NCBI RefSeq assembly: GCF_016805985.1
Contig: NZ_CP017661.1
Span: 2,046,001-2,110,000, forward strand
Direction: 5' to 3'
From: Microbacterium sp. JZ31
GTDB lineage: Bacteria > Actinomycetota > Actinomycetes > Actinomycetales > Microbacteriaceae
Length of the DNA stretch: 64,000 nucleotides
Under the pieces are notes generated by a model. That model was not told the DNA's origin. It ran no database searches and was given only the letters and a program-made list of their open reading frames with translations. Positions within the stretch are counted from its first letter, which is position 1. Each line of letters opens with the position of its first letter. This document shows, piece by piece, positions 1-10,438 of this stretch. Position numbers and translations under genes: made by a program.

Positions 1-19
1 GCCGCAAACCGAGCGGGAC

Positions 20-1243
20 TCAGCGCGTGGCGCCCGCGCGACGCTTGTTGTAGATGTCGAACGCGACCGCGATCAGGAGCACGAGGCCCTTGACGATCGG
101 CTGCAGCGACTGCGGCACGCCCATGAGCGACATGCCGTTCGACATCACGGCCATCACGAGACCGCCGACGAGGGCGCCGGTCACGCGGCCGATGCCGCCC
201 GTGGTCGAGGCGCCGCCGATGAAGCAGGCCGCGATCACGTCGAGCTCGAAGCTGTTGCCCATGTTCGGCTGCGCGCCGTTCGAGCGCGCCGAGAACATCG
301 CGGCGGCGATACCCGTGAGCAGACCCATGTGCACGAACAGCCAGAAGTTCACGCGGGCGACGTTCACGCCGCTGAGCTTCGCGGCGGCGAGGTTGCCGCC
401 GACCGCGTACACGTGGCGACCGAACACTGTGCGGTTGGTGATCAGCTGGTACACCAGCACGAGCACGCCGAGCACGATCAGGATGTACGGGAAGCCGCGG
501 TTGTACGCCAGGGCCCACGCGAACGCCATCACGACGGCGGCGACCGCGACGAGCTTCAGCACGAACAGCGGCATCGACTCGACCTTCTGGTTGTAGCCGA
601 TGCGGGCGCGGCGGCTGCGGACCTGCGAGTAGATGAAGCCCCCGACCGCGAGCACGCCGATCAGCAGCGTGAAGAGGTCGACCGTGACGGGCACGGCCTT
701 GAGGCCCTCGCCCTGGCCGACGACGATCTCGCCGAACAGTCCGCGCGAGAAGTCGGTCGCGATCGTCTTGTAGTCGGCGGGGAACGGCGACAGCGAGACG
801 TTCTGCAGCACGACGAGCGTCAGACCGCGGAACAGGAGCATGCCCGCGAGCGTCACGATGAACGCGGGGATGCCGACGTACGCGACCCAGAAGCCGTGCC
901 AGGCGCCGACGAGCACGCCGACGAGCACGGCCGCGAGCAGGCCGACCCACCAGGGCATCCCCTGCCGGATCACGAGCACGGCCGAAACAGCCGACGCGAA
1001 CGCGAGCACCGAGCCGACCGACAGGTCGATGTGACCGGCGACGATGATCATGATCATGCCGAGCGCCATGATCAGGATGTGCGCGTTCTGCAGCACCAGG
1101 TTGGTGACGTTCTCGGGGTTGAGCAGCAGACCGTCGGTCAGGATCGTGAACAGCACCACGATCGCGACGAACGCGATGTAGATGCCGGACGTGCGGAGGT
1201 TGCGCGTGAACAGGTCTTTGGTCTCAGCCAGGACATTGCTCAT
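20..1243 (-). CDS. mmsB: CUT2 sugar ABC transporter permease (multiple monosaccharide type)
   Basis: This is the integral-membrane channel subunit of a ribose/xylose/arabinose-type (CUT2) importer. The 407-residue protein begins [10 protein letters not shown] and is almost entirely hydrophobic. It carries the family motif [10 protein letters not shown] near residue 65 and the [14 protein letters not shown] loop near residue 345. A long central insertion makes it about 400 residues, as in GguB/XylH, rather than the roughly 320 of RbsC. Its start overlaps the stop of the ATPase gene in an ATGA arrangement, which fixes this ATG; a longer upstream reading frame is a shadow of the ATPase. It is the last gene of chvE-mmsA-mmsB. 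L-arabinose as substrate is inferred from the operator shared with the araA operon. Confidence 0.9.
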   Translation of the reverse strand: MSNVLAETKDLFTRNLRTSGIYIAFVAIVVLFTILTDGLLLNPENVTNLVLQNAHILIMALGMIMIIVAGHIDLSVGSVLAFASAVSAVLVIRQGMPWWVGLLAAVLVGVLVGAWHGFWVAYVGIPAFIVTLAGMLLFRGLTLVVLQNVSLSPFPADYKTIATDFSRGLFGEIVVGQGEGLKAVPVTVDLFTLLIGVLAVGGFIYSQVRSRRARIGYNQKVESMPLFVLKLVAVAAVVMAFAWALAYNRGFPYILIVLGVLVLVYQLITNRTVFGRHVYAVGGNLAAAKLSGVNVARVNFWLFVHMGLLTGIAAAMFSARSNGAQPNMGNSFELDVIAACFIGGASTTGGIGRVTGALVGGLVMAVMSNGMSLMGVPQSLQPIVKGLVLLIAVAFDIYNKRRAGATR

Positions 1244-2790
1244 GCCGCGGCCTCCTTCTGGTTCTTCTCGATGGTCATGAGGCTCATCAGGTTCTCCTGC
1301 GTGGCCTCCGCGATGGGCAGCTGGCCGGTGATCCGGCCGTACGCGAGCGTGTAGATCCGGTCGCTCATGCCGAGCAGCTCGGGAAGCTCGCTCGAGACGA
1401 CGATGATCGCCTTGCCCTGTGCCGCGAGCTGGTTGATGATCTCGTAGATCTCGTATTTGGCGCCGACGTCGATGCCGCGGGTCGGCTCGTCGAGGATCAG
1501 CACCTCGGGGTCGGAATACAGCCACTTCGACAGGACGACCTTCTGCTGGTTGCCGCCGGAGAGGTTGCCCACGATCTGCATCACGGTCGGGGTCTTGATG
1601 TTCATCGCGTTGCGGTAGTCCTCGGAGACCTTGATCTCCTCGTTGCCGTTGACGAACGACGCCCAGTTGGTGAGCTTGTCCAGGGCCGCGGACGTGATGT
1701 TCGTCCGGATGTCGGTGATCAGGTTCAGCCCGTAGTGCTTGCGGTCCTCCGACACGTACGCCAGGCCGTTCTCGATCGCCTCGCGCACCGTGCGCGTGCG
1801 GATCTCCTTGCCGTGCAGCAGCACGCGACCCGAGATGTCACGGCCGTACGACTGGCCGAACACGCTCATCATGAACTCGGTGCGTCCCGCGCCCATGAGG
1901 CCGGCGATCCCGACGATCTCGCCCGCGCGGACCGAGATCGTCGCGTCCTCGACCACGACGCGGTCCGCCTGCGTCGGGTGGTGGACGGTCCAGTTCTCGA
2001 CGCGGAAGATCTCCTCGCCGATCTGCGGCGTGCGCTCCGGGAAGCGGGAGTCGAGCGAGCGCCCGACCATGCCCCGGATGATCCGATCCTGCGTGGCATC
2101 CGGACCGTGCATGTCGATCGTCTCGATCGACTCGCCGTCGCGGATGATCGTCGTCGAGTCGGCGATCGCCTCGATCTCGCCGAGCTTGTGACTGATGATG
2201 ATGCACGTGATGCCCTGGTCGCGCAGCTCGCGCAGCAGGCCCAGCAGGTGCTCGGAGTCGGTGTCGTTCAGCGCGGCGGTCGGCTCGTCCAGGATCAGCA
2301 GCTTGACGTCCTTGGTCATCGCCTTGGCGATCTCGATCAGCTGCTGCTTGCCGACGCCGAGCTCGCCGACGGGGGTCGTCGGGTTCTCGTCCAGTCCGAC
2401 GCGCGCCATGTAGTCGGCGGCCTCGTGGTTGGCCTGGTTCCAGTCGATCAGCCCGCCGCGCACGCGCTCGTTGCCCAGGAAGATGTTCTCGGCCACCGAC
2501 AGGTAGGGCACGAGCGCGAGCTCCTGGTGGATGATCACGATGCCCCGGTGCTCGGAGTCGCGGATGCCGGAGAACGACACGGCCGAGCCGTCGAACAGGA
2601 TCTCGCCGCCGTAGGTGCCGTGCGGGTACACGCCGGACAGCACCTTCATGAGCGTCGACTTGCCGGCGCCGTTCTCGCCGCAGATCGCGTGGATCTCGCC
2701 GCGCGCGACGCTCAGGTTCACTCCCTTGAGCACCTTGACGCCCGGGAAGTCCTTGGTGATGCCACGCATCTCGAGGATCGCGTCAGTCAT
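1240..2790 (-). CDS. mmsA: CUT2 sugar ABC transporter ATP-binding protein (duplicated ABC domains)
   Basis: This is the energy-coupling subunit of the monosaccharide importer. It has 516 residues and two ABC domains in tandem, as in RbsA/GguA. The N-terminal domain has Walker [10 protein letters not shown] and Walker [13 protein letters not shown]. The C-terminal domain has the degenerate P-loop GLMGAGRTE typical of this family, the signature LSGGNQQKV and Walker [13 protein letters not shown]. The start is the ATG at 2790 ([10 protein letters not shown]); the frame stays open far upstream but there it is antisense to the binding-protein gene frame. A 92-bp gap with a strong stem-loop separates it from chvE, and its stop overlaps the permease start. 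Confidence 0.92.
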   Translation of the reverse strand: MTDAILEMRGITKDFPGVKVLKGVNLSVARGEIHAICGENGAGKSTLMKVLSGVYPHGTYGGEILFDGSAVSFSGIRDSEHRGIVIIHQELALVPYLSVAENIFLGNERVRGGLIDWNQANHEAADYMARVGLDENPTTPVGELGVGKQQLIEIAKAMTKDVKLLILDEPTAALNDTDSEHLLGLLRELRDQGITCIIISHKLGEIEAIADSTTIIRDGESIETIDMHGPDATQDRIIRGMVGRSLDSRFPERTPQIGEEIFRVENWTVHHPTQADRVVVEDATISVRAGEIVGIAGLMGAGRTEFMMSVFGQSYGRDISGRVLLHGKEIRTRTVREAIENGLAYVSEDRKHYGLNLITDIRTNITSAALDKLTNWASFVNGNEEIKVSEDYRNAMNIKTPTVMQIVGNLSGGNQQKVVLSKWLYSDPEVLILDEPTRGIDVGAKYEIYEIINQLAAQGKAIIVVSSELPELLGMSDRIYTLAYGRITGQLPIAEATQENLMSLMTIEKNQKEAAA

Positions 2791-2821
2791 CGTCCGTCCC
2801 TTCGGGTGGGTTCGGAGGCGA

Positions 2822-2860
2822 TGCCCGCCGGGCGCGACAGACGTCACGACCCGGCGGGCA
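2822..2860 (-). promoter_or_regulatory. Stem-loop between chvE and mmsA
   Basis: A perfect 11-bp inverted repeat (TGCCCGCCGGG / CCCGGCGGGCA) flanks a 17-nt loop, with no T-run following. Such intergenic hairpins often partially terminate or stabilise mRNA, so that the abundant binding protein is made in excess over the membrane subunits. The structure is visible in the sequence; its role is inferred. Confidence 0.55.
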
Positions 2861-2882
2861 CCGCCGGAGGGATGGGGTCGGA

Positions 2883-4037
2883 TTACTCCGCGACGCCCGA
2901 GGCGACCTCGTCGGCCGTCCAGTAGTCGGAGTCGACGAGCAGCGGCGTGATGTTGTCCTTCACGACGATGTCCGACTCCAGGAGGTACGACGGCACGACC
3001 TTCACGCCGTTGTCGTAGGTCTCCTCGTCGTTGGCCTCGGGCTCGCCACCCTCGGCGTACGCCTCGGCGGCCTTGACCGCCTCCGTGGCGAGCTTGCGCG
3101 TGTCCTTGAAGATCGTCGCGAACTGCACGCCGTCGTTGATCAGCTTGACCGAGGCGATCTCGGCGTCCTGACCCGAGACCACGGGCAGGCCGTCCTCGAT
3201 CGTGTCGCCGTAGCCGGCGTTCTGCAGCGCGGTGATGATGCCGCGCGAGATGCCGTCGTACGGCGAGAGCACGCCGTGCAGCGGCTTCGAGCCGCCACCG
3301 TAGGTCGAGGTCAGCAGGTCCTCCATGCGCTTCTGGGCGGTGGCGCCGTCCCAGCGAAGCGTGGCGACCTGGTCCATCGACGTCTGGCCGGAGCCGACCG
3401 TCAGGCGGCCGTCGTCGATGAACGGCTTCAGGGTGTCCATGGCGCCGTCGAAGAAGAAGCCCGTGTTGTTGTCGTCGGGCGAGCCCGCGAACAGCTCGAT
3501 GATCTTCTTGTCGGTCAGGTCGGTCTCGTTGCCCTCGGCGTCGAGGTAGCCGAGGCCCTGCAGCAGCGACGTGGCCTGCTGGACGCCGACCTCGTAGTTG
3601 TCGAACGTGACGTAGAAGTCGACGTTCTCGGTGCCGTTGATCAGGCGGTCGTACGCGATGACCGGGATGCCCTTCTCGGCGGCGGCCTCGAGCTGGCTGG
3701 CAAGCGCGGTGCCGTCGATCGACGCGACGATCAGGATGTCGGCACCCTTCGTGACCATCTGCTCGATCTGCTGCTGCTGGGTCGGGATGTCGTCGTTCGC
3801 GAACTGCAGGTCGACCTCGTAGCCGGCCTCCTCGAGCTGCGACTTGACGGCGTCGCCGTCGTTGATCCAGCGCTCCGACGTCTCGGTCGGCATGGCGACG
3901 CCGACCGTGAGGTCCTCGGCGGGAGCGGCGCTGCCGCCGTCCCCGGAACCGGCCGATCCGCTCGCGCAGCCCGCGAGACCGATGGCGAGGGCGATTGCGC
4001 CCGTGGTGGTGATGAACCGCAGAGCAGTCCGCTTCAT
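2883..4037 (-). CDS. chvE: Multiple-monosaccharide ABC transporter substrate-binding lipoprotein
   Basis: This is the extracellular sugar receptor that delivers substrate to the MmsB/MmsA complex. It has 384 residues with a lipoprotein signal peptide ending in the lipobox LAGC (Cys24), followed by a Gly/Ser/Ala-rich tether and a periplasmic-binding-protein I fold (for example [13 protein letters not shown] near residue 45). The length and phrases such as [22 protein letters not shown] match ChvE/XylF-type receptors. It is first in its operon, preceded by a purine-rich ribosome-binding region and, at 4091-4127, by one or two LacI-type operators. The same operator upstream of the araA operon points to L-arabinose as ligand, but related pentoses or galactose are possible. 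Confidence 0.9.
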   Translation of the reverse strand: MKRTALRFITTTGAIALAIGLAGCASGSAGSGDGGSAAPAEDLTVGVAMPTETSERWINDGDAVKSQLEEAGYEVDLQFANDDIPTQQQQIEQMVTKGADILIVASIDGTALASQLEAAAEKGIPVIAYDRLINGTENVDFYVTFDNYEVGVQQATSLLQGLGYLDAEGNETDLTDKKIIELFAGSPDDNNTGFFFDGAMDTLKPFIDDGRLTVGSGQTSMDQVATLRWDGATAQKRMEDLLTSTYGGGSKPLHGVLSPYDGISRGIITALQNAGYGDTIEDGLPVVSGQDAEIASVKLINDGVQFATIFKDTRKLATEAVKAAEAYAEGGEPEANDEETYDNGVKVVPSYLLESDIVVKDNITPLLVDSDYWTADEVASGVAE

Positions 4038-4090
4038 TGCTGTGCCTCTCTCTTCCTCGAGAACCGGGTGAGCGCACCCGGCGTGTGAAC

Positions 4091-4106
4091 ATGTTAGCGC
4101 TCACAT
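4091..4106. promoter_or_regulatory. LacI-type operator upstream of chvE (probable arabinose operator)
   Basis: The near-palindrome ATGTTAGCGCTCACAT lies about 55 bp upstream of the chvE start. An identical 16-mer occurs at 16039-16054, upstream of the FGGY kinase-araD-araA operon. The central AGCGCT core is typical of LacI-family operators. The shared exact sequence indicates that one repressor, probably the LacI protein at 16081-17106, controls both units. Confidence 0.8.
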
Positions 4107-4111
4107 ACCGA

Positions 4112-4127
4112 ATGTGCACGTTCACAC
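4112..4127. promoter_or_regulatory. Second, weaker LacI-type half-palindrome upstream of chvE
   Basis: The sequence ATGTGCACGTTCACAC shares the outer ATGTG...TCACA arms with the strong operator 21 bp away, on the same helical face. It may be an auxiliary operator for the same regulator. The core differs (CACG instead of AGCG), so this is a moderate-confidence call. Confidence 0.45.
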
Positions 4128-4183
4128 GGACAACCCCGCAGAGCGACGCTCCGAGGGGCCGGACGAGAGGCGGGAGGAGTCGG

Positions 4184-6091
4184 TCAGTTCGAGTCGGGCG
4201 CCTCCCCGAGCGGCAGCCAGACGCGCATGGTCGCGGGGCCGCGGTTGCCCCACGTCCGGTACGGCACGAGGCGCGCGCTGCGCACGATCACCGAATGCTC
4301 CGCTGTCTCGGCGTACGGCCACGGGTCGGCGTCCGCGTCGCCTCGCGCGTCGTCGAGCACGGCGAAGTCCGCGAACACGGCATCGCCCTCCGCACGCAGC
4401 GAGCCGGGGACGAGCGCCGCGCCGTCGACCGGCGCGCCGAGGTCGATCGACTCGAGGGCAAGCACCTCGGGGCCGCGCTCCACCGCGACGCAGCCGCGCA
4501 CGGCGTCGATGCGCGGATCGGGACGCACGACGCGCGGTGCGACCGGAAGCGACAGCACGACCTCGTCCCCCGGCCGCCACCTGCGCCGGATGCGGGCGTA
4601 TCCGGGCCCCGCGGGCTCGCCGTCGAGCGTCGCCTCGTGGGCCCACGCCGGCACGCGCAGCGCGAGCTCGAACTCGCCGCCCTCATCGATGCGCACGCGG
4701 ACCTCCCCCGACGTCGGATAGTCCGCCGAGACCGTCAGCGCGACGCGCGCACCGGATGCGAGCGTGCACGTCAGCCGCCCCGCGGCGTACTGGTGAAGCT
4801 GCACGCCGTCCTCCGAGCGCGTCGCGGCGTACGCGCCGAGCGTCGCGATCGTGCGCGCGATGTTCGTGGGGCAGCACGACACGCTGAACCACGGCGCGCG
4901 GAGCGACGTGGACGCGCGCCCCACGGTCGCGCCCGGATCCGCGGGCGCGCCCTCCACGCGCTGATGGAGGGGGTTCGAGTAGAAGAACGCGCGTCCGTCG
5001 TCCGCGACCGCGGTCGCCACGACGTTGAACAGCGTCCGCTCGATGAGATCCGCGTATCGCGCCTCACCCGTTGCGAGCAGCAGGCGCCACGCGAACATCA
5101 CGGACGCGACGCCCGCGCACGTCTCGGAGTACGCGCGGTCGCTCGGCAGCTCCCAGTCGGCGCCGAACGCCTCGTCCTGGTGATGCGCGCCCTGACCGCC
5201 GGTGATGTAGGTGCGCCGTGCGATCGTGCGATCCCACTGCCGGCGCAGCGCGGCGAGCAGCTCGGCGTCCTCGCGCTCGACCGCGACGTCCACGGCGGCG
5301 GCTGCGAGGTAGTTCGCGCGCACGGCGTGGCCGTGCAGCACCTCCGTCTCACGCACGGGGACGGCGTCCTGGAAGTACTCGCGGCCGAACTCGATCTCGC
5401 CGAGCGTGCCGTGCCCCCGGCGCTCCACGAACAGCGCGGCCTGGTCGACGTACCGCTGATCGCCGGTGACGCGGCCGAGCTCCACCAGCCCGAGCTCGAT
5501 CTCGGGATGCCCGCACACGCCGTTGCGAGCATCCGGCCCGAACTCGCGCACGACGAGGTCGGCCGCGCGCGTCGCGATCTGCAGCAGTCCGTCGTCGGCC
5601 TCCGGCCGCGTGCGCGCCCGCGCGACGGCCGCCTGCATGAGGTGCCCGAGGCAGTACAGCTCGTGGCCCCATTCCAGCGCGCTCCAGCGCTCCCCCTGAC
5701 CCGGACGCCCGAACGCCGTGTCGAGGTAGCCGTCCGCCTCCTGCGCGGCCCCGACCCGGGCGACGGCGGCGCGGAAGGTCCGCTCGAGTGCCTCCGACCC
5801 GGTCCTGCCGATCTCCCAGGCGAGCGCCTCGAGGTACTTGTAGACCTCGGAGTCGGCGAACTCGCGCCCGCGGCGCCCTTCCGGCAGGCGACCGCCCGCA
5901 GCGAGATCGAAGTTGGGCAGCCACCCCTCGCTCTCGAGACGGTCGCCGACATGGGCGATCGTCGCCGAGCCGTTCACGGCCTGGCGCTGCGCCCAGAGCC
6001 CCCCGTCGATCCGGAATTCGTCGAGTCCGAGCGGGGCGAGCGCGCCGTGGCTCGGAACGACGGTGGCGACGGGGGTTGTGGTGTCGATCAT
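4184..6091 (-). CDS. GH127 beta-L-arabinofuranosidase
   Basis: This predicted exo-enzyme releases L-arabinose from beta-linked arabinofuranosyl oligosaccharides. The 635-residue protein has the GH127 (HypBA1-type) zinc/cysteine centre: SETC with Glu323 and Cys325, and VSCCPTN with Cys406 and Cys407. By family knowledge the first Cys of the CC pair is the nucleophile and the four residues bind Zn. There is no signal peptide, so it acts in the cytoplasm on imported oligosaccharides. Two in-frame ATGs compete. The one at 6097 abuts CAAAGG, while 6091 has proper spacing to that ribosome-binding site, so 6091 is chosen. The gene is translationally coupled to the upstream CUT1 permease. Confidence 0.88.
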   Translation of the reverse strand: MIDTTTPVATVVPSHGALAPLGLDEFRIDGGLWAQRQAVNGSATIAHVGDRLESEGWLPNFDLAAGGRLPEGRRGREFADSEVYKYLEALAWEIGRTGSEALERTFRAAVARVGAAQEADGYLDTAFGRPGQGERWSALEWGHELYCLGHLMQAAVARARTRPEADDGLLQIATRAADLVVREFGPDARNGVCGHPEIELGLVELGRVTGDQRYVDQAALFVERRGHGTLGEIEFGREYFQDAVPVRETEVLHGHAVRANYLAAAAVDVAVEREDAELLAALRRQWDRTIARRTYITGGQGAHHQDEAFGADWELPSDRAYSETCAGVASVMFAWRLLLATGEARYADLIERTLFNVVATAVADDGRAFFYSNPLHQRVEGAPADPGATVGRASTSLRAPWFSVSCCPTNIARTIATLGAYAATRSEDGVQLHQYAAGRLTCTLASGARVALTVSADYPTSGEVRVRIDEGGEFELALRVPAWAHEATLDGEPAGPGYARIRRRWRPGDEVVLSLPVAPRVVRPDPRIDAVRGCVAVERGPEVLALESIDLGAPVDGAALVPGSLRAEGDAVFADFAVLDDARGDADADPWPYAETAEHSVIVRSARLVPYRTWGNRGPATMRVWLPLGEAPDSN

Positions 6092-6093
6092 GA

Positions 6094-6984
6094 TCATCCT
6101 TTGAAGGCGCCGGACATGAATCCGCGCACGTAGTGACGTTGAAGGAGCAGGAACAGGACGATGCACGGCAGGGCGAGCACGACCACGCCGGCCGTCGTCG
6201 CGCCGTAGTCGACGACGCCCATCACCTGGCCCCGCATGTTGGCGACCACCAGGGGCACGGTCATCCGGTTGGTGTCGGTGATGAGGATCAGCGGTCCGAT
6301 GAAGTCGTTCCAGGCGGTGAGGAAGGCGAACAGTCCCACCGTGATCAGCCCCGGCTTCACCATGGGCAGCAGCACGCGCCAGAGCACGCCGAACGTGCCG
6401 CAGCCGTCGAGCATCGCGACCTCGTCGAGCTCGCGCGGGACGGACTCGAAGGAGATCCGCATCATGAACATCGAGAAGGGCAGCTGGAACATCGTCAGGA
6501 CCAGTGCGACACCGACCAGCGAGTTGCCGAGGCCGACGGCGTTGAGGATCACATAGAGCGGGATCAGCATCGTGCCGTACGGGACCATCAGGATCGCGAG
6601 CACGCTCAGGAAGAGCAGATCCTTGCCCGGGAAGTCGAAGCGCGCGAACGCGTAGCCGCCGAGGAACGAGATCACGAGCGTCAGCAGCACCGTGAGCAGG
6701 GAGACGAACAGCGAGTTGCCCAGGTACACCCAGATGCCGGCCTGGAACTCGGCCAGGGCGGCGTAATTGCCGAACCCCCAACCCTCCGTCTGGCTCGTGC
6801 CGGGTCGCGGCGCGACCGATGACACTCCGGCCCACACGAGCGGGTAGAGGAAGACGATCGCGATCGCTCCCGTGAACGCGGCATACGGCATCCCGAGCAC
6901 CACCCGCCCGACGGGGCGGCGCCGCTTCCTCGGCTGCGTGCGCAGCAGGTGGGTGACGGGTCCGGTCTCGACGGTGAGCGCCAT
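6094..6984 (-). CDS. Carbohydrate ABC transporter permease (CUT1, MalG type)
   Basis: This is the second membrane subunit of an oligosaccharide importer. The 296-residue protein has six predicted membrane segments and the EAA loop signature of CUT1 permeases (ELDEVAMLDGCGTFGVLWRV near residue 190). A Pro/Arg-rich N-terminus precedes the first membrane helix. Its ATG overlaps the stop of the preceding permease (TGATG), and its own stop overlaps the GH127 start region, so these genes form one tightly coupled operon. The GH127 neighbour suggests that the cargo is an arabinose-containing oligosaccharide. No dedicated ATPase is present; CUT1 systems commonly borrow a shared MsmK/MsiK ATPase. Confidence 0.9.
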   Translation of the reverse strand: MALTVETGPVTHLLRTQPRKRRRPVGRVVLGMPYAAFTGAIAIVFLYPLVWAGVSSVAPRPGTSQTEGWGFGNYAALAEFQAGIWVYLGNSLFVSLLTVLLTLVISFLGGYAFARFDFPGKDLLFLSVLAILMVPYGTMLIPLYVILNAVGLGNSLVGVALVLTMFQLPFSMFMMRISFESVPRELDEVAMLDGCGTFGVLWRVLLPMVKPGLITVGLFAFLTAWNDFIGPLILITDTNRMTVPLVVANMRGQVMGVVDYGATTAGVVVLALPCIVLFLLLQRHYVRGFMSGAFKG

Positions 6985-7854
6985 CACTTCTCCTCGTCCG
7001 GGCCGCGGAAGGCCCTCAGCTGAAGCGCGTTGATGCCGACCAAGGCGATGAGCACGATGACCGAGAGGGCGGACGCGACGCCGAGGTGGTTCTGCCCCTG
7101 GAACGCCGCGCTGTAGATGAGCTGGACGATGGTCACCGTCGAGTTGTCCGGTCCGCCCTTGGTGAGGATGTAGAACTGGTCGAACGCGAGCAGCGAGCCG
7201 GTCACGCACAGCACGGTGGTCAGGGCGAGCGTGGGACGCAGGAGCGGGATCGTGATGTGCCAGAAGGACTTCCAGGCGCCCGAGCCGTCGAGGCGCGCCG
7301 CCTCGTACACCTCGTCGGGGATGCCCTGCAGACCGACCAGCATCAGCAGCATGTAGAACCCGGCGAAGCGCCACACGATGAGGAACACGGTGGACCACAG
7401 GGCTCCGGTGGGTGTGCCCAGGAAGGTGAATCCCCAGTCCCCATGAGATCGGCGAACGGTCCCGCGAACGGCGAGTACAGGACGTAGAACAGCAGCGACG
7501 CGGACGCGAGCCCGAGAGCGCTGGGCACGAGGATCGCCGTGCGCAGCAGCCCTTTCCAGCGCGTCGACTCCTGCACGAGCATCGCGAGGCCGAGCGCCGC
7601 CGTGAGCAGGATGACCGTGGTGACGAGCGTGTACAGCAGCGTGAAGCCGATCGCGGGCCCGAACTGACGGTGCCCGACGGCGTCGATGAAGTTCTGCGGG
7701 AAGTTGAGGCCCGGTTGCCACCCAGCAGAGGCCAGTCGCTCGCGGACATCTGCAGCACGAGCACGAGCGGGACGACGAAGAGGGCGAGCACGAAGACCGC
7801 GGTGGGTGACGCGTACAGCCACCCGTGCAGACGCGCGCGTGAGGTTCTGGACAT
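6984..7854 (-). pseudogene. Carbohydrate ABC transporter permease (CUT1, MalF type), two apparent frameshifts
   Basis: Assembled across frames, this gene encodes a normal MalF-type permease. The N-terminus MSRTSRARLHGWLYASPTAV with its first membrane helix is in one frame up to SDWPLLGG. The middle (GLNFPQNFIDAV to GPFADLMG) is in a second frame. The C-terminus, from DWGFTFLGT through the EAA loop EVYEAARLDGSGAWKSFW to RAFRGPDEEK, is in a third. One base appears to be missing at the C/G runs near 7710-7714 and again at 7439-7442. All conserved segments are present and unchanged, so this is either a recently inactivated gene or an intact gene with two homopolymer sequencing errors. Confidence 0.75.
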
Positions 7855-7910
7855 GGTGTCTCCGGGAGCGGTGGGGCGCTCGGACGCGAGCGCCCCACCG
7901 GATGAGGGCG

Positions 7911-9199
7911 TCATCCGCCGAGGATCGCGGTGATCTCGGCGTTGTCGGCCTGGAGCGAGTCGGTGCCCTGGAGGATCCGGTTGCGGATCATGGTCACCCA
8001 CGGGCTTCCGACGGCGTTGAACGCCTGCTGGAAGTTCATCGCGACCGGCGTGTCACCCTGGGCCGCGACCTCGTTCACGGTCGGCATGAACGGGTCCGCC
8101 GACGCGTACTCGTTGTCTCCGAGGTCGCCCCGGGACACCGCGTTGCCGTTCTTGGCCAGCACCTCGACCTGCGCCTCCTCGGACATCATCCAGGACAGGA
8201 AGTTCCACGCCTGCGGCGCGAGGTCGGAGTCCTTCGAGATGCCGATGCCGTCGCCGCCGACGAACGTCGAGACGCCGCCGTCGATGCCGGGCAGACCCGA
8301 GAGCCCCGCGTCGAATTCGAGACCCGCCGCGAGCGTGGCGGGGAACGGCATCACGCCGACCTTGCCTTCCTGGAAGGCCGCGACCCACGTCGCTCCGGCT
8401 TCGTCGACGGTGCTCGGCAGCACGGCGCCGTAGTCGTAGAGCTCCTTCCAGGCGTCGTAGATTTCGGTGGCGGCCGCGCCGTCGAGGAGCGACTCGGTGC
8501 CGTCCTCGCTCATGACCTGCTCGCCGGAGGCCCAGATGCTCGGGAACCAGGTGAAGACCAGGCAGCCGCCGCAGTTGAACCCGCTCGCGGTGCCGTACAC
8601 GCCGTCGAGCTCGAGATCCTGCACGGCCTTCGCGGCCTCGACGAAGTCGTCGTAGGTCTCGGGCGCCTGGTCGGGGTCGAGGCCGGCCTGCTCGAAGAGG
8701 TCCTTGTTCCACATCATCATGGACAGGTCGAGCACGAAGGGCAGGACGTGCTCCTTGCCGTCGTACGTGCCGGCGCCCAAGTGGCCCTGGTTGATCTCGT
8801 CCTTGTAGTCGAGCCCGTCGATCTGGCTCGAGATGTCGGCGAACAGGCCGGACTGCACCCAGTTCGGGACGTACACGATGTCGGCGGCGAACAGATCCGG
8901 CAGACCTCCCGACCCGGCGGCCGCGCCCACCTTCGCCACGTAGTCGTCGTTCGGGACGACCGTCAGCTCGACCTGGTTCTCGTGCGTCGCGTTGTAGGCG
9001 TCCACGAGCAGATTCGCCTGCAGTTCGAGCGGGGCGCGCGTCCAGAGCGTGAGCTTGGAGCCGTCGTCGATTCCCTCGGCCGGGATGTCCTCCGGCGCGG
9101 AGGCCGCCTGCCCTCCCCGCCCGCGCAGGCCGAGAGGGCGGTGACGGCGGCGAGCGCCACGGCGGTGAGCGCCATCCGGCGCACGGTGTTGGATCTCAT
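7911..9199 (-). pseudogene. Extracellular solute-binding protein (CUT1), one apparent frameshift
   Basis: This is the sugar-binding lipoprotein of the GH127-linked CUT1 transporter. The start MRSNTVRRMALTAVALAAVT leads to the lipobox LSAC, followed by GG. The frame then shifts at the C-run 9111-9113. The remaining roughly 400 residues (from QAASAPEDIP through LTLWTRAPLELQANLLVDAYN to NAEITAILGG) form a typical family-1 solute-binding fold. Restoring one G on the coding strand rejoins signal peptide and mature domain perfectly. Without the correction, the mature domain starting at an internal codon would lack a secretion signal. The gene is first in its operon and diverges from the LacI gene at 9368. 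Confidence 0.78.
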
Positions 9200-9266
9200 G
9201 TGCTTCTCCTCAGCTCGTCGTTGAGCCGCGCGCGGTCGGGGCACCGCTGCGTGGTGGGAACAGGAG

Positions 9267-9293
9267 TTTCGAAATCTCCGAAAGCCCTTTCGG
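9267..9293. promoter_or_regulatory. Paired LacI-type operators in the divergent promoter region
   Basis: The 168-bp gap between the solute-binding gene and the divergent LacI gene holds the palindrome TTTCGAAA (9267-9274) and, directly beyond it, the near-perfect 16-bp palindrome CCGAAAGCCCTTTCGG (9278-9293). CGAAA/TTTCG arms are frequent in actinobacterial LacI-family operators. The position suggests autoregulation by the adjacent LacI protein and control of the CUT1-GH127 operon. Confidence 0.6.
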
Positions 9294-9367
9294 TCACGGT
9301 AGCCTGGTCACACGAGCCCGTCAACGGCGAAGATCGATATCGTTTGAGGTTCGAGGAGGAGGGCCGG

Positions 9368-10387
9368 ATGTCGGATCAGAACGCCCGCGCGGCCACGTTG
9401 CGCGACGTCGCGCAGCGGGCCGGCGTCTCTCTCGCGACGGCGTCCAAGGCACTCAACGACCGCGGCGACGTGGCGTACGCCACGCGTGAGCGCGTGCGGG
9501 CGGCCGCGACCCAGCTCGCCTTCACGCCGAACGTCGTCGCACGCGGGCTGATCGCCGGACGCAGCGGCACCGTGGGCCTGCTCACGAGTGATCTCGAGGG
9601 CCGCTTCATGATCCCGATCCTGATGGGAGCGGAGGACGCCTTCGGCGCCGGGCGCATCAACGTCTTCCTGTGCGACGCGCGCGGCGACGCGATCCGCGAG
9701 CAGCACCACCTCCAGGCACTGCTGAGCCGCCGCGTCGACGGCATCATCGTCGTGGGCCGCCAGACCGATCCGCGCCCCTCGCTCGGCCAGGAGCTGCCGG
9801 TGCCGGTCGTCTACGCGTACGCCCCCTCCGACGATCCGCGGGACCTGTCGCTCACCCCGGACAACGGGGCGGGCGGACGCCTCGCGATCGAGCACCTGCT
9901 CTCGCTCGGCCGCACCCGGATCGCGCATGTCACGGGAGACCCGGCATATGCCGCGGCGCAGGATCGCGTGACCGGTGCGCGCGACGCGCTTTCGGCCGCA
10001 GGGCTCGAGTTCGTGGGCGAGCCGATGTTCTCCGAGTGGTCCGAGCACTGGGGGCGCGACGCGACGCGGGCTCTGCTGGAGCGCCACCCCGACATCGACG
10101 CCGTGTTCGCGGGCAGCGACCAGATCGCCAGGGGTGTCCTCGACGCCGTCCAGGACACCGGGCGGCGCGTGCCGGACGACGTCGCGATCATCGGCTACGA
10201 CAACTGGGAGACGCTGGCGACGGGTTCCACCCCGGAGATCACGAGCATCGACGCCGGCCTGCAGGACCTCGGCCGGCAGGCCGCGCTGCGCGTGTTCGAC
10301 GCGATCGACGGCGTGGACATCGGCGCCGGGACGCACCATCTGCCCGTGCGACTCGTCATCCGCGGCTCGACGATCGCGCGGCGCTGA
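9368..10387 (+). CDS. LacI-family transcriptional regulator of the CUT1-GH127 operon
   Basis: This is a 339-residue sugar-responsive repressor. The N-terminal helix-turn-helix (TLRDVAQRAGVSLATASKAL, residues about 9-28) is followed by a periplasmic-binding-like effector domain with the usual landmarks GTVGLLTSDLEGRF, RRVDGIIVVG and AIIGYDNWETLA. The ATG at 9368 is preceded by a clear GAGGAGGA ribosome-binding site. It is transcribed divergently from the CUT1 transporter-GH127 operon, and palindromes between the two genes are likely operators. It shares little beyond the fold with the LacI protein at 16081, so the two probably answer to different inducers, for example an arabino-oligosaccharide versus arabinose (inference). 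Confidence 0.88.
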   Translation: MSDQNARAATLRDVAQRAGVSLATASKALNDRGDVAYATRERVRAAATQLAFTPNVVARGLIAGRSGTVGLLTSDLEGRFMIPILMGAEDAFGAGRINVFLCDARGDAIREQHHLQALLSRRVDGIIVVGRQTDPRPSLGQELPVPVVYAYAPSDDPRDLSLTPDNGAGGRLAIEHLLSLGRTRIAHVTGDPAYAAAQDRVTGARDALSAAGLEFVGEPMFSEWSEHWGRDATRALLERHPDIDAVFAGSDQIARGVLDAVQDTGRRVPDDVAIIGYDNWETLATGSTPEITSIDAGLQDLGRQAALRVFDAIDGVDIGAGTHHLPVRLVIRGSTIARR

Positions 10388-10438
10388 TCCCCTCGCGCGG
10401 CGCTGATCCCATCGATCCACAGGTCCCGCGCTCCGCGG

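Noticed and set aside
2791..4125. N-terminal extension of the mmsA frame up to 4125
   Set aside because: This part overlaps chvE in another frame, is Arg/Gly-rich and lacks domains. The ATG at 2790 begins exactly at the ABC-domain N-terminus.
7400..9120. Programmed ribosomal frameshifting in the CUT1 operon
   Set aside because: The breaks occur at three different short G/C runs without slippery heptamers or downstream pseudoknots, and ABC transporter genes are not known to use it.
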